43,846 nucleotides of DNA from Nostoc sp. TH1S01 (lineage in GTDB: Bacteria; Cyanobacteriota; Cyanobacteriia; Cyanobacteriales; Nostocaceae): the NCBI GenBank assembly GCA_018993265.1, contig JAGKSW010000122.1:1-43846 (forward strand), written 5' to 3'. The translations under genes were made by a program, and so were the position numbers. The notes under the pieces are model-generated. The model searched no databases. It had not been told where the DNA came from and was given only the letters and a program-made list of their open reading frames with translations. Of the stretch, positions 26,724-35,812 are shown in pieces (positions within the stretch are counted from its first letter, which is position 1; every line of letters begins with the position of its first letter).

Positions 26724-27050
26724 GTGAAATATTTTTTTCTTTCGGAAGGATGGGATATAGGTAGAGTTTGGTCATCTGATGGGTTGTGGCAAATTACCGC
26801 ATGGCGACGGCAACCCGATATCCAGCGCATGAATATTTGTATAGTCGAGAACAATGAATTGCTCTGGCTGTATCGCACTGAAGAAGTTGTGATTACAGTC
26901 GAAGTTAAACCCATAACACCAGAAATCGCAAGCATTACAATCGGTCAAGTAGTGCTAAAGCGTTTAATGAGCGCCGAACAGGTAATTGAACGCCTAAATA
27001 CTGCCCAAGCCAAGTGTCAGTTACAAAATATCCAAATGGTGTCCCAGTAA
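26724..27050 (+). CDS. Conserved-looking hypothetical protein, 108 aa
   Basis: Starts at GTG 26724 (KYFFLSEGWDIGRVWSSDG). I recognise no domain. It has mixed strand content (LWQITAWRR, IVENNELLWLYRT, EEVVITVEVKP) and a helical C-terminus (SAEQVIERLNTAQAKCQL). No signal peptide or membrane segment is seen. Codon use resembles the neighbours and the frame is uninterrupted, which favours a real gene. The ribosome site is weak. It stands alone between two STRR-rich intergenic regions. Confidence 0.5.
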   Translation: MKYFFLSEGWDIGRVWSSDGLWQITAWRRQPDIQRMNICIVENNELLWLYRTEEVVITVEVKPITPEIASITIGQVVLKRLMSAEQVIERLNTAQAKCQLQNIQMVSQ

Positions 27051-27087
27051 TTTTTTTTAGCAATCCTATTTAAAAATTACTTGTGGA

Positions 27088-27209
27088 GGTGGGGAGTAGG
27101 GAGTAGGGAATAGGGAGTAGATTTGTTTCAACTATTAGCATATATGGCTCGTATTGATCGCGTTTGTTGTGGCTGTCTCTTCCCCTACTCACCACTCCCC
27201 ACTCCCTTA
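27088..27209. repeat. GGGAGTA heptad repeat with inverted arm
   Basis: Left arm 27088-27119 consists of GGGGAGTAGGGAGTAG-type units; right arm 27181-27209 consists of CCCCTACTCACCACTCCCC units in the opposite sense. The two arms could pair. This is another STRR family. Confidence 0.7.
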
Positions 27210-27450
27210 ACATACGTAAATGAAATTGTGGCGGAGATTTGTGAGAAGATAACACCGATGGGATACCGATCGCATCGATTTACACGCTTGCAAACAATTC
27301 CATCAATAGTTACACTTTTTAAAACATTCTCATTTTTGCATGGCGATCGCGTAGACGACTACAAGGCTGCTGCCAACAAGGGTAGCTCGCTCGATTACCC
27401 GAATACCAACCCGGTATTTGCCGAGTTCTATTAGAACCAGGGAGAGTTTT

Positions 27451-27516
27451 ATGAAAAAATTCTTGGAGAAGACAAGCGATCGCAACCCCAAAAGGTCAAG
27501 CTACCGCAGCGTCTAA
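27451..27516 (+). CDS. Possible 21-residue leader ORF before psbB
   Basis: ATG 27451 follows GGGAGAG and opens MKKFLEKTSDRNPKRSSYRSV. It is basic and short and lies in the psbB 5' region, about 170 bases before the psbB ATG. It could be a leader peptide or chance. The rest of 27210-27686 has no gene I recognise. Confidence 0.25.
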   Translation: MKKFLEKTSDRNPKRSSYRSV

Positions 27517-27686
27517 GTGTTGCCAAAGCCACACAGTCTGTCTTGCAAAGACTGAGCCGTGGTTAAACTCAGAACCCTGGCAATAAAAAAACTCAGAGAT
27601 TTCTTTAAAAAGCGGTCTTCGCCAATTAAAGAACTCAGTAAATAAATTGCTTTGTAAACATAACTCTTCGAGGAGGAGCGTAGTCG

Positions 27687-29216
27687 ATGGGACTACCTTG
27701 GTACCGAGTACATACAGTTGTTCTGAACGATCCAGGGCGGCTGATTTCTGTACACTTGATGCACACAGCCCTGGTGGCAGGCTGGGCTGGTTCAATGGCG
27801 TTATATGAACTCGCTATTTATGACCCCAGCGACCCTGTTCTCAACCCCATGTGGCGACAAGGGATGTTCGTGCTGCCCTTCATGGCACGTTTAGGTGTTA
27901 CCCAATCCTGGGGTGGCTGGAGCGTCACTGGTGGCCCTGCTACCGACCCTGGTTTCTGGTCTTTTGAAGGTGTGGCTGCTGCTCACATCGTACTTTCTGG
28001 TTTATTGTTCCTAGCCGCAGTTTGGCACTGGGTGTACTGGGATTTAGAACTCTTTAGAGATCCTCGTACAGGTGAACCAGCACTAGACTTACCAAAAATG
28101 TTTGGTATTCACCTGTTCTTATCTGGTTTACTTTGCTTCGGCTTTGGTGCATTCCACCTCACCGGACTTTATGGGCCTGGGATGTGGGTTTCTGACGCTT
28201 ATGGGGTCACAGGTAGCATCCAGCCAGTAGCACCAGAATGGGGGCCGGATGGCTTTAACCCCTTTAACCCTGGTGGTATTGTGGCTCACCACATCGCCGC
28301 AGGTGTAGTTGGTATTATTGCGGGTTTATTCCACCTCACAGTTAGACCTCCCGAAAGGCTATACAAAGCCCTGCGGATGGGTAACATTGAAACCGTACTC
28401 TCCAGCAGTATTGCGGCTGTATTCTTCGCAGCTTTCGTTGTTGCTGGTACCATGTGGTACGGTAGCGCAACCACCCCCATCGAATTGTTTGGCCCTACCC
28501 GTTACCAATGGGATCAAGGGTACTTCCGTCAAGAAATCAACCGTCGTGTTCAAGCTAGCGTAGCCAACGGTGCCAGCTTGTCTGACGCTTGGTCACAAAT
28601 TCCTGAAAAGCTGGCATTCTACGATTACGTTGGTAACAGCCCCGCCAAAGGTGGTTTGTTCCGTACAGGGCCAATGGTTAAAGGTGATGGCATTGCTCAG
28701 TCTTGGCAAGGTCACGCAGTATTCACAGATGCTGAAGGTAGAGAATTGACTGTACGTCGTCTACCCAACTTCTTTGAAACCTTCCCAGTAATTTTGACCG
28801 ACAGCGATGGTGTTGTCCGCGCTGACATTCCTTTCCGTCGGGCAGAATCTAAATATAGCTTTGAACAAACTGGTGTCACCGTTAGCTTCTATGGTGGCGA
28901 CTTAGATGGTAAGACCTTCACAGATCCTGCTGATGTGAAGAAATATGCTCGTAAGGCTCAAGGCGGCGAAATCTTTGAATTTGACCGCGAAACCTTGAAC
29001 TCTGACGGTGTATTCCGTACCAGTCCTAGAGGTTGGTTTACCTTTGGACACGCAGTATTTGCTTTGTTGTTCTTCTTCGGTCACTTATGGCACGGCGCTC
29101 GGACAATTTACCGAGACGTATTTGCTGGTGTGGAAGCCGACCTAGAAGAGCAAGTCGAATGGGGTCTGTTCCAGAAAGTGGGTGATAAGTCAACCCGCCG
29201 GAAGGAAGCCCTCTAA
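27687..29216 (+). CDS. psbB: Photosystem II CP47 chlorophyll protein
   Basis: CP47 is an inner antenna of photosystem II in the thylakoid membrane; it binds about 16 chlorophylls and helps assemble the reaction centre. The N-terminus [23 protein letters not shown] is unmistakable. It has six transmembrane helices with His ligands, a large lumenal loop E (about 260-450) and the C-terminal [20 protein letters not shown], typical of the last helix. The length (509 aa) fits. GAGGAGG lies just before the ATG. psbT follows on the same strand 93 bases after the stop, as in many cyanobacteria. Confidence 0.98.
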   Translation: MGLPWYRVHTVVLNDPGRLISVHLMHTALVAGWAGSMALYELAIYDPSDPVLNPMWRQGMFVLPFMARLGVTQSWGGWSVTGGPATDPGFWSFEGVAAAHIVLSGLLFLAAVWHWVYWDLELFRDPRTGEPALDLPKMFGIHLFLSGLLCFGFGAFHLTGLYGPGMWVSDAYGVTGSIQPVAPEWGPDGFNPFNPGGIVAHHIAAGVVGIIAGLFHLTVRPPERLYKALRMGNIETVLSSSIAAVFFAAFVVAGTMWYGSATTPIELFGPTRYQWDQGYFRQEINRRVQASVANGASLSDAWSQIPEKLAFYDYVGNSPAKGGLFRTGPMVKGDGIAQSWQGHAVFTDAEGRELTVRRLPNFFETFPVILTDSDGVVRADIPFRRAESKYSFEQTGVTVSFYGGDLDGKTFTDPADVKKYARKAQGGEIFEFDRETLNSDGVFRTSPRGWFTFGHAVFALLFFFGHLWHGARTIYRDVFAGVEADLEEQVEWGLFQKVGDKSTRRKEAL

Positions 29217-29218
29217 AC

Positions 29219-29270
29219 AAGTCTGAAGGATGAAGTCTGAAGTGTGAAATTCAGAACTTCATCCTTTAGG
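29219..29270. repeat. Heptad repeat hairpin between psbB and psbT
   Basis: AAGTCTGAAGGATGAAGTCTG units on the left and CAGAACTTCATCC on the right make a fold-back array directly after the psbB stop. Confidence 0.78.
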
Positions 29271-29309
29271 TTTCATTTATTACTGGCTGGAGAAGCAGGA
29301 GCTTTTGAT

Positions 29310-29414
29310 ATGGAAAGCGTTGCATACATTTTAATTTTTACTTTGTGTATAGGCGTTCTGTTTTTTGCGATCGCCTTCCGTGAACCTCCCCGCATTGAGA
29401 AAAAAGACGAGTAG
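29310..29414 (+). CDS. psbT: Photosystem II reaction centre protein T
   Basis: The 34-aa single-membrane subunit sits at the PSII dimer interface. MESVAYILIFTLCIGVLFFAIAFREPPRIEKK is the standard PsbT sequence: a transmembrane helix from about 4 to 22 with a basic tail. It has no classical ribosome site beyond GGAGAAGCAGGAG about 10 bases upstream. It is cotranscribed with psbB in known cyanobacteria. A strong terminator follows. Confidence 0.95.
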   Translation: MESVAYILIFTLCIGVLFFAIAFREPPRIEKKDE

Positions 29415-29438
29415 TAGATTACTATTACTAAGCTTTAC

Positions 29439-29478
29439 AAAATATCCGCTGTTATCTAGCTATAACAGCGGATATTTT
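29439..29478 (+). terminator. Terminator after psbT
   Basis: A perfect 17-bp stem (AAAATATCCGCTGTTAT with its complement) surrounds a 6-base loop and is followed by a T-rich stretch. It ends the psbB-psbT message. Confidence 0.85.
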
Positions 29479-29585
29479 ACTTAATTTTAGATATATATAA
29501 TATTGCCTTCTACCTTATGGCAGATAGCCAGATGCCATTTTTTATATGATATAATCTTCTATCTGGAAGTTGATATGTGTTAACA

Positions 29586-29645
29586 CTAGCTTTCTACGCT
29601 AGGATTAATAAGGACGTAAGCGTACACTGGTCTTCAGTGGCTTAC
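29586..29645 (+). promoter_or_regulatory. Two hairpins in the rps1 leader
   Basis: CTAGC (29586-29590) pairs with GCTAG (29598-29602). GTAAGC-GTA-CACTG (29616-29629) pairs with CAGTG-GCTTAC (29635-29645), with a 3-base bulge. They lie 60-120 bases before the start codon, so autogenous control of S1 is possible. Inference only. Confidence 0.4.
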
Positions 29646-29704
29646 ACAGGCATTATCATTATGTCACAAAACTTTACGGAGACTAGAACCAGGAACAAAT
29701 CAGC

Positions 29705-30727
29705 ATGGTCAATCAGAACTTAACCGCTACAGAAATTGGATTTACTCACGAAGATTTCGCTGCTCTACTTGACAAATACGACTATCACTTTAGCCCTGGA
29801 GATATTGTACCAGGAACGGTTTTCAGTATAGAGCCGCGCGGCGCTCTGATTGACATCGGTGCTAAAACAGCAGCATATATCCCCATACAAGAAATGTCTA
29901 TCAACCGGGTAGATGCCCCGGAAGAAGTTTTACAGTCGAACGAAACACGCGAATTTTTCATTCTGACTGATGAAAACGAAGATGGTCAGCTGACCCTCTC
30001 GATTCGTCGTATTGAATATATGCGGGCTTGGGAGCGTGTGCGTCAGTTGCAAGCAGAAGATGCAACTGTTCGTTCTGGTGTATTTGCAACAAACCGCGGT
30101 GGTGCGTTGGTACGGATTGAGGGATTGCGTGGATTTATCCCTGGTTCTCACATTAGTACCCGCAAACCTAAAGAAGAATTAGTGGGTGAAGAACTACCCT
30201 TGAAGTTCTTAGAAGTAGACGAAGAACGTAACCGCCTAGTTCTATCTCATCGTCGGGCGTTGGTTGAACGTAAGATGAACCGCCTCGAAGTTGGCGAGGT
30301 AGTAATTGGTACAGTACGTGGTATCAAGCCTTACGGTGCTTTCATCGACATCGGTGGTGTCAGTGGCTTGTTACACATCTCGGAAATTTCTCACGAACAC
30401 ATCGATACACCTCATAGCGTGTTCAATGTCAATGATGAAGTGAAAGTGATGATCATTGATTTGGATGCTGAAAGAGGTCGGATTTCTTTATCTACCAAAC
30501 AGTTGGAACCAGAACCCGGTGATATGATTAAGAACCGTGATTTGGTTTACGATAAAGCGGAAGAAATGGCAGCTAAGTACCGCGAACAACTGTTAGCTAA
30601 ACAACAAGGTATCACCTTACCAACTGAAGAAGCTGTGTCTGAAGAAGAAATTCCAGCAGCTACCGAAACTGAAGAAGAAATTCCAGCAGCTATTGAAGAA
30701 GAGATTCCAGTAGCTATTGAAGAGTAA
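29705..30727 (+). CDS. rps1: 30S ribosomal protein S1
   Basis: The 340-aa protein has three S1 (OB-fold) domains, at about 32-104, 122-190 and 200-275, as in cyanobacterial S1. GDIVPGTVFSIEPRGALIDIGAKTAAYIP and VGEVVIGTVRGIKPYGAFIDIGGVSGLLHISEI are typical S1 repeats. S1 helps mRNA binding to the 30S subunit. The C-terminal 35 residues carry a Glu-rich, partly repeated tail (EEEIPAA...EEEIPAA...EEEIPVA). A terminator follows. The start ATG has GGAAC upstream. Confidence 0.93.
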   Translation: MVNQNLTATEIGFTHEDFAALLDKYDYHFSPGDIVPGTVFSIEPRGALIDIGAKTAAYIPIQEMSINRVDAPEEVLQSNETREFFILTDENEDGQLTLSIRRIEYMRAWERVRQLQAEDATVRSGVFATNRGGALVRIEGLRGFIPGSHISTRKPKEELVGEELPLKFLEVDEERNRLVLSHRRALVERKMNRLEVGEVVIGTVRGIKPYGAFIDIGGVSGLLHISEISHEHIDTPHSVFNVNDEVKVMIIDLDAERGRISLSTKQLEPEPGDMIKNRDLVYDKAEEMAAKYREQLLAKQQGITLPTEEAVSEEEIPAATETEEEIPAAIEEEIPVAIEE

Positions 30728-30755
30728 GGTTAATAGATAATTGCATTCAAGTTTG

Positions 30756-30782
30756 AAAAAAGAGGGAATATCCCTCTTTTTT
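30756..30782 (+). terminator. Rho-independent terminator of rps1
   Basis: AAAAAAGAGGGA and TCCCTCTTTTTT form a stem around ATA, followed by T. It lies about 30 bases after the S1 stop. Confidence 0.88.
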
Positions 30783-30811
30783 TATGGCATTTTTAAACGG
30801 GGTAAAAAATT

Positions 30812-31540
30812 TTGGCAACTATTCAATGTAGAAATATTACTTTTGATAATATTCAAGCAATTTTTTTTGACAAAAACGGTACTTTAGAAGACTCAGAAGT
30901 TTATTTGCGATCGCTTGGACAAAAAGCAGCCAGAATTATTGATGCTCAATTTCCCGGAATTGGCGAACCGTTATTAATGGCTTACGGTATTGATAGTAAT
31001 TCCCTCGATCCGGCAGGTTTAATGGCGGTGGGTAGTCGCCGCGAAACTGAAATCGCCACAGCCGCTTATATTGCCGAAGCTGGTAGAGGATGGTTTGAAT
31101 CTCTCAAAATCGCCCGTCAAAGTTTAAACGAAGCCGAAAAATATCTCGAAGCATCTCCCGCACCGCTGTTACCAGGGAGTTTGGAGTTATTACAATCTCT
31201 ATTTGCTGCTGGACTACAACTGGGGATCATCTCAGCAGCCACAACAGCCGAAGTGCAAGCTTTTGCCGCTCGGTATAATTTGGGTGATTATCTTCAAGCC
31301 CAAATTGGTGTGGACGATGGCCCTGGGAAACCAGATCCAACTTTGTTTTTACAAGCCTGTGAAGTTGTGGGAGTAGAACCAAGCGCCGCACTCATGGTTG
31401 GTGATGCGGTTGGCGATATGCAAATGGCAAAGAACGCCAAAGCCGCAGGGTGCATTGGTATTACATGGATTGGCAAATCAGATCATGTCCAAGGTGCGGA
31501 TGTGGTAATTAATCAACTAAGTGAAATTCAAGTTTTGTAA
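30812..31540 (+). CDS. HAD-superfamily phosphatase-like protein with altered motif I
   Basis: The 242-aa protein has a HAD Rossmann core with a helical cap. Motif I is FFDKNGTL near residue 18, where the usual D-x-D is D-x-N. Motif II is ISAATT, motif III includes GKPDP, and motif IV is GDAVGD, all as in phosphoglycolate phosphatase-like HAD enzymes. The D-to-N change removes the usual general acid, so activity is uncertain (it could be reduced or different). The start is TTG 30812; the ribosome site is weak. It follows rps1 downstream of a terminator. The substrate is unknown. Confidence 0.75.
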   Translation: MATIQCRNITFDNIQAIFFDKNGTLEDSEVYLRSLGQKAARIIDAQFPGIGEPLLMAYGIDSNSLDPAGLMAVGSRRETEIATAAYIAEAGRGWFESLKIARQSLNEAEKYLEASPAPLLPGSLELLQSLFAAGLQLGIISAATTAEVQAFAARYNLGDYLQAQIGVDDGPGKPDPTLFLQACEVVGVEPSAALMVGDAVGDMQMAKNAKAAGCIGITWIGKSDHVQGADVVINQLSEIQVL

Positions 31541-31575
31541 GAAGGCAGAAGGCAGAAGGCAGGAGGCAGGAGGTA
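31540..31575 (+). repeat. GAAGGCA heptad repeat
   Basis: Units GAAGGCAGAAGGCAGAAGGCAG continue into GGAGGCAGGAGG just after the HAD stop codon. It is another STRR family member. Confidence 0.8.
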
Positions 31576-31607
31576 TAAATATTACATAATCGTATTTGGC
31601 TAAGGTT

Positions 31608-32000
31608 TCATAATTCTGATTTGATTTGAACTCCTGCCTGAATTGGATCAAAATCTGGGGGAAAATGGGTGTTGCGATCGCAGTCTGCTTTTTCTAGCTT
31701 TGTGCCTTGAAGATTAGCTTGGCGGAGATTTGCTGACATTAATAAAGCACCCCGCAAGTCTGCATCTGTGAGGTCTGCTTGAGAAAGGTCGCAATAGCTG
31801 AGGTCAGTTCCCCTGAGATTTGCACCTCGCAGATTAGCTGTACTTAAGTCAGCGTAACTCAGGTCAGAACCTTTGAGGTTAACACCTTGCAAGTCGGCAT
31901 CACCAAGTTCAGCCCTAATAAAATCTCGTTGTCCCTCAGCGTACTTTTCTAAAAGAGTAGCCACTGCATTAATGGGCTGTTGATAATTTACTTCAGACAT
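31608..32000 (-). CDS. Pentapeptide-repeat protein
   Basis: The 130-aa protein consists of A(D/N)LXX pentapeptide repeats through most of its length (residues about 33-108, such as ADLQGVNLKGSDLSYADLSTANLRG). They fold into a right-handed beta-helix. Such proteins are numerous in cyanobacteria and their functions are mostly unknown. The N-terminal helix (QPINAVATLLEKYAEGQRDFIRAEL) is not part of the repeats. It is transcribed toward the HAD gene. No metal or nucleotide motif is seen. Confidence 0.88.
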   Translation of the reverse strand: MSEVNYQQPINAVATLLEKYAEGQRDFIRAELGDADLQGVNLKGSDLSYADLSTANLRGANLRGTDLSYCDLSQADLTDADLRGALLMSANLRQANLQGTKLEKADCDRNTHFPPDFDPIQAGVQIKSEL

Positions 32001-32314
32001 AAAACAGCCTCAAAGATTGTTGATTCAAATTCATCATAAAATTACTGATGCCAAAAGTCACAGTAGAAATTGCATCAATTTATCAAATTATAGTAATAGT
32101 AATTTACAAGAATATTCTCTTTGCTCACAAGTTCCTCAAACTTTTTTAATAGGTTCAAAATAAATCATCAAGAATATTCACATTTTAGTAGCAGGAGGTA
32201 AAAACATTACTATTCCTGGCATTCAAGCTTTCAAAATTTCCTCATTTATGTGAATACAGCGATAAATTTACAAATTGAAAAATAATTTTTAGTGTATTAA
32301 AGCCAGCGAAAAAC
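32001..32314. other. Intergenic region between divergent genes
   Basis: This 314-bp AT-rich region must contain the promoters of the pentapeptide-repeat and hydrogenase-protease genes. I see no hairpin of note and no RNA gene. Confidence 0.4.
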
Positions 32315-32776
32315 ATGAATGCCACTGTCATGGTGATTGGTTACGGTAATGACTTGCGTAGTGATGATGGCATTGGTCAAAGAATAGCTAATGAAATTGC
32401 CTCTTGGCATTTATCTGCGGTGAAATCCTTAGCAGTCCACCAACTGACACCCGAATTAGCTGATGCTTTGGCTAATGCAGAATTGGCAATTTTTGTTGAT
32501 GCTTATGTGCCTACAGAATATTTTGATGTGCAGGTGCAATCACTTTCTCCTTGTGTGGAAAATGCGATCGCAGGCCATACAGCAGATCCTCAATCACTTT
32601 TAGCTTTAACGCAAACTCTTTACGGTCATTGTCCGCCTGCTTTGTGGGTGACCGTTCCCGGAGTTAACTTTGAATTTGGCGATCGCTTATCAGAAATCAC
32701 CGAAACAGGCAAAGCGATCGCCCTCGGAAAAATTATGCAGATTTTAGACAAGTTTAAAAATTTATGGATGAAATGA
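32315..32776 (+). CDS. hupW: Hydrogenase maturation endopeptidase (HupW/HoxW family)
   Basis: The 153-aa protein is a M52-family protease that trims the C-terminus of the NiFe-hydrogenase large subunit once nickel is in place. Motif 1 is GYGNDLRSDDGIG and the D of FVDAY and the H of AGHTADP match the nickel-binding positions of this family. The HQL motif (VHQLTPEL) in place of a D-G/C/F-GT box, as I recall it from cyanobacterial proteases, points to HupW rather than HoxW, but this is from memory. No hydrogenase structural genes are adjacent in the window. The enzyme family is secure; the symbol is moderate. Confidence 0.8.
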   Translation: MNATVMVIGYGNDLRSDDGIGQRIANEIASWHLSAVKSLAVHQLTPELADALANAELAIFVDAYVPTEYFDVQVQSLSPCVENAIAGHTADPQSLLALTQTLYGHCPPALWVTVPGVNFEFGDRLSEITETGKAIALGKIMQILDKFKNLWMK

Positions 32777-32856
32777 AACCTCTGTTGAACTGAAGCATAG
32801 ACTGATGGCAAAAGCCCAATTAGTTATTGACTCAGCAATTTCAACAAGGAGGATTG

Positions 32857-35673
32857 ATGCAAAAATCTCTCAAGCCCACAAGCGATCGCGCCTTTGATAT
32901 CTTGCGCTCAGAGAAGCTTAATCCCCTTGATGCTATCTTTGCACCCAAAACTGTAGCTGTGATTGGTGCTAGTGAAACACCTGGGAGTGTGGGGCGCACT
33001 CTCCTGTGGAATTTAATTACAAATCCGTTTGGCGGGACTGTGTTTCCAGTCAATCCCAAGCGCCACAGTGTTTTGGGGATTAAAGCATATCCCAAAATCT
33101 CAGATATCCCCGAAGCTGTAGATTTGGCTGTGATTGCTACACCAGCACCAACAGTTCCGGGGATTATTGCTGAGTGTGTAGATGCAGGAGTGAAAAGTGC
33201 GATCATCATTTCTGCCGGTTTTAAAGAAGCTGGTGCGGCTGGTATCGCTTTAGAACAAGAAATTATAGCACAAGCGCGTCGCGGTAATATTCGCATCATT
33301 GGCCCGAACTGCTTAGGGGTGATGAGTCCGTTGACAGGATTAAATGCTACCTTCGCCAGTGCAATGGCTCGTCCGGGAAATGTTGGTTTTATTAGTCAAA
33401 GTGGGGCGTTGTGTACAGCGATTCTAGATTGGAGTTTTCAAGAAAACGTCGGTTTTAGCGCCTTCGTTTCCATCGGTTCGATGTTGGATGTCGGCTGGGG
33501 TGACTTGATTTACTATCTCGGTGATGATCCCCACACTAAAAGTATTGTCATTTATATGGAATCTATTGGTGATGCGCGGTCTTTCATCTCTGCTGCGCGA
33601 GAAGTTGCGCTCACCAAACCAATTATTGTGATTAAAGCCGGACGCACAGAAGCCGCAGCCAAAGCCGCAGCATCTCATACAGGGGCGTTGGCGGGGAGTG
33701 ATGCGGTGTTAGATGCAGCTTTTCGCCGTTGTGGGGTGTTGCGAGTGAATAGTATTTCTGACTTATTTGATATGGCGGAGGTATTGGCAAAACAACCGCG
33801 TCCAAAAGGGCCGCGCTTGACAATTTTAACTAACGCAGGCGGCCCAGGAGTATTAGCAACAGATGCTTTGATTGAGGCTGGTGGTGAATTAGCAGCAATT
33901 TCACCAGAGGCGATCGCATCTTTTGATCAAATCCTGCCAACTCATTGGAGCCACAACAACCCGATTGATATTCTGGGGGATGCTGACCCTCAACGTTATA
34001 CCCAAGCTTTAGAAATTGCGGCGAAAGATGCCAATAGTGATGGCTTGTTGGTCATTCTCACACCCCAAGCCATGACCGACCCCACCCAAACAGCCGAACA
34101 ATTGAAACCCTACGCCCAAATTCCTGGTAAACCAATTCTTGCTAGTTGGATGGGGGGAGCAGAAGTCACTGCTGGCGAAACAATTCTGAATCGTCAAGGT
34201 ATTCCTACTTATCGCTATCCAGATACAGCGACGCGGGTCTTTAGTTATATGTGGCAATCTAGCTATAACCTGCGCGGTATCTACGAAACTCCAGTTTTAC
34301 CTACGGTTGATCCGCAATCTGGTATTCCTGACCGCAACTTGGTCGCAAATATTATCTCCACTGCTCGCCAAAATGGGCGAACAATTCTCACGGAGTTTGA
34401 ATCGAAGCAAATATTAGCGGCTTATGGTATTTCCGTAGTAGCAACTTGCGTATCTAAAAGCGAAGATGAAGCTGTTAAATGTGCTGAGAGTATTGGCTAT
34501 CCGGTAGTTGTCAAACTATATTCCCACGTAATTACCCATAAAACCGATGTTGGGGGTGTGCAGTTAAATATCCGGGATGCTGATGGAGTCAGACAAGCCT
34601 ATCGCACCATAAAATCCTCGGTTGAAGAAAAAATAACCAAAGACCCTCACTACTCAGCACTCAGCACTCAGCACTCAGCACTTTTCTTAGGCGTGACAGT
34701 ACAACCAATGGTGAAAACAGACGGCTACGAACTGATTATTGGTAGTAGTCTTGATCCCCAATTCGGGCCAGTGCTGTTGTTTGGTGCTGGCGGACAGCTA
34801 GTAGAAGTATTTCAGGATCGGGCGATCGCATTACCTCCGCTCAACACAACTTTGGCGCGACGGATGATGGAACACACCAAAATTTACAAAGCCCTCAAAG
34901 GTGTGCGCGGAAGGCAAAGTATAGACATGGCCGCCCTTGAGCAATTGATGGTGGCATTTAGCCAACTGGTAGTAGAACAACGCTGGATTAAAGAAATTGA
35001 CATCAACCCCTTGCTAGCGATTCCTCCAACTGCCTTAAATTCTGGAGGGTTAATTGCTTTAGATGGGCGCATCGTTCTCCACCCCCAAGATATTACAGAA
35101 GAACAACTACCTAAATTAGCCATTCGACCTTATCCCACCCAATACATCGAACAATGGACGATGAAAAATGGTATGTCAGTTACTATCCGTCCAATTCGTC
35201 CAGAAGATGAGCCGTTGATGGTGCAGTTTCATCAGACACTTTCAGAAGAAAGCGTTTATTTTCGTTACTTCCACCTGATTAAACTCAGTCAGCGCATCAC
35301 CCACGAACGACTCACGCGCATTTGCTTTAATGACTATGATCGCGAAATGGCACTAGTAGCAGAACACCAAGACCCAGAAACAGGCACAAAGCAGATTTTA
35401 GCAGTTGGCAGATTAAGTAAACTGCACGGTACAGATGCAGCCGAATTCGCTATGCTAGTGAGCGATCGCTGTCAGTGTCAGGGTTTAGGAACTGAAATGG
35501 TCAGGAGGTTACTGCAAGTCGGCTGTCAGGAAAATATCGGCCGGGTTACAGCCAATATCTTGACTGATAATTACGGAATGCAGCGAGTTTGTGAAAAACT
35601 AGGTTTTCGTATACAGCCCACAAGCGACTCGACTGTGATGCAAGCTGAAATTGCTCTAAGAACTTCCAATTAA
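32857..35673 (+). CDS. NDP-forming acyl-CoA synthetase fused to a GNAT acetyltransferase (Pat-like)
   Basis: About 938 aa from ATG 32857, which follows AAGGAGG closely (the frame opens earlier, at TTG 32827). Domains: CoA-binding (about 20-150), succinyl-CoA-ligase-like (about 155-460), ATP-grasp (about 500-720, preceded by a heptad repeat insertion at 34652-34679) and GNAT (about 770-938). The architecture is that of Pat-type protein lysine acetyltransferases. The SHTGALAG motif retains the phosphoacceptor-position His (residue 274) found in active ADP-forming synthetases, whereas I recall Salmonella Pat lacking it. Likely roles are acetyl-CoA synthetase regulation or acetate metabolism. The HupW-like gene precedes it by 80 bases. 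Confidence 0.85.
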   Translation: MQKSLKPTSDRAFDILRSEKLNPLDAIFAPKTVAVIGASETPGSVGRTLLWNLITNPFGGTVFPVNPKRHSVLGIKAYPKISDIPEAVDLAVIATPAPTVPGIIAECVDAGVKSAIIISAGFKEAGAAGIALEQEIIAQARRGNIRIIGPNCLGVMSPLTGLNATFASAMARPGNVGFISQSGALCTAILDWSFQENVGFSAFVSIGSMLDVGWGDLIYYLGDDPHTKSIVIYMESIGDARSFISAAREVALTKPIIVIKAGRTEAAAKAAASHTGALAGSDAVLDAAFRRCGVLRVNSISDLFDMAEVLAKQPRPKGPRLTILTNAGGPGVLATDALIEAGGELAAISPEAIASFDQILPTHWSHNNPIDILGDADPQRYTQALEIAAKDANSDGLLVILTPQAMTDPTQTAEQLKPYAQIPGKPILASWMGGAEVTAGETILNRQGIPTYRYPDTATRVFSYMWQSSYNLRGIYETPVLPTVDPQSGIPDRNLVANIISTARQNGRTILTEFESKQILAAYGISVVATCVSKSEDEAVKCAESIGYPVVVKLYSHVITHKTDVGGVQLNIRDADGVRQAYRTIKSSVEEKITKDPHYSALSTQHSALFLGVTVQPMVKTDGYELIIGSSLDPQFGPVLLFGAGGQLVEVFQDRAIALPPLNTTLARRMMEHTKIYKALKGVRGRQSIDMAALEQLMVAFSQLVVEQRWIKEIDINPLLAIPPTALNSGGLIALDGRIVLHPQDITEEQLPKLAIRPYPTQYIEQWTMKNGMSVTIRPIRPEDEPLMVQFHQTLSEESVYFRYFHLIKLSQRITHERLTRICFNDYDREMALVAEHQDPETGTKQILAVGRLSKLHGTDAAEFAMLVSDRCQCQGLGTEMVRRLLQVGCQENIGRVTANILTDNYGMQRVCEKLGFRIQPTSDSTVMQAEIALRTSN
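34652..34679 (+). repeat. ACTCAGC heptad repeat inside a coding sequence
   Basis: Four exact units of ACTCAGC (28 bases) lie in frame within the acyl-CoA synthetase fusion, translated as SALSTQHSA-type residues. It stands between two ATP-grasp blocks. All other heptad arrays in the window are intergenic. Confidence 0.9.
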
Positions 35674-35812
35674 AAAAATATACAATCATGTTAATGGCAA
35701 GGGGGCAGGGAGCTTTCTAGCAAAGGGAAAGACAGTTGTTTTGAAGCAGATAAATTGGATAATTTATTCTCTGGAAGTCCCTAATCACAGCAAACTACAG
35801 TAATTAACCTTT

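Noticed and set aside
27123-27434. 103-codon frame upstream of psbB
   Set aside because: It is built partly from STRR sequence (PYSPLPTPLTY) and has no ribosome site; likely chance.
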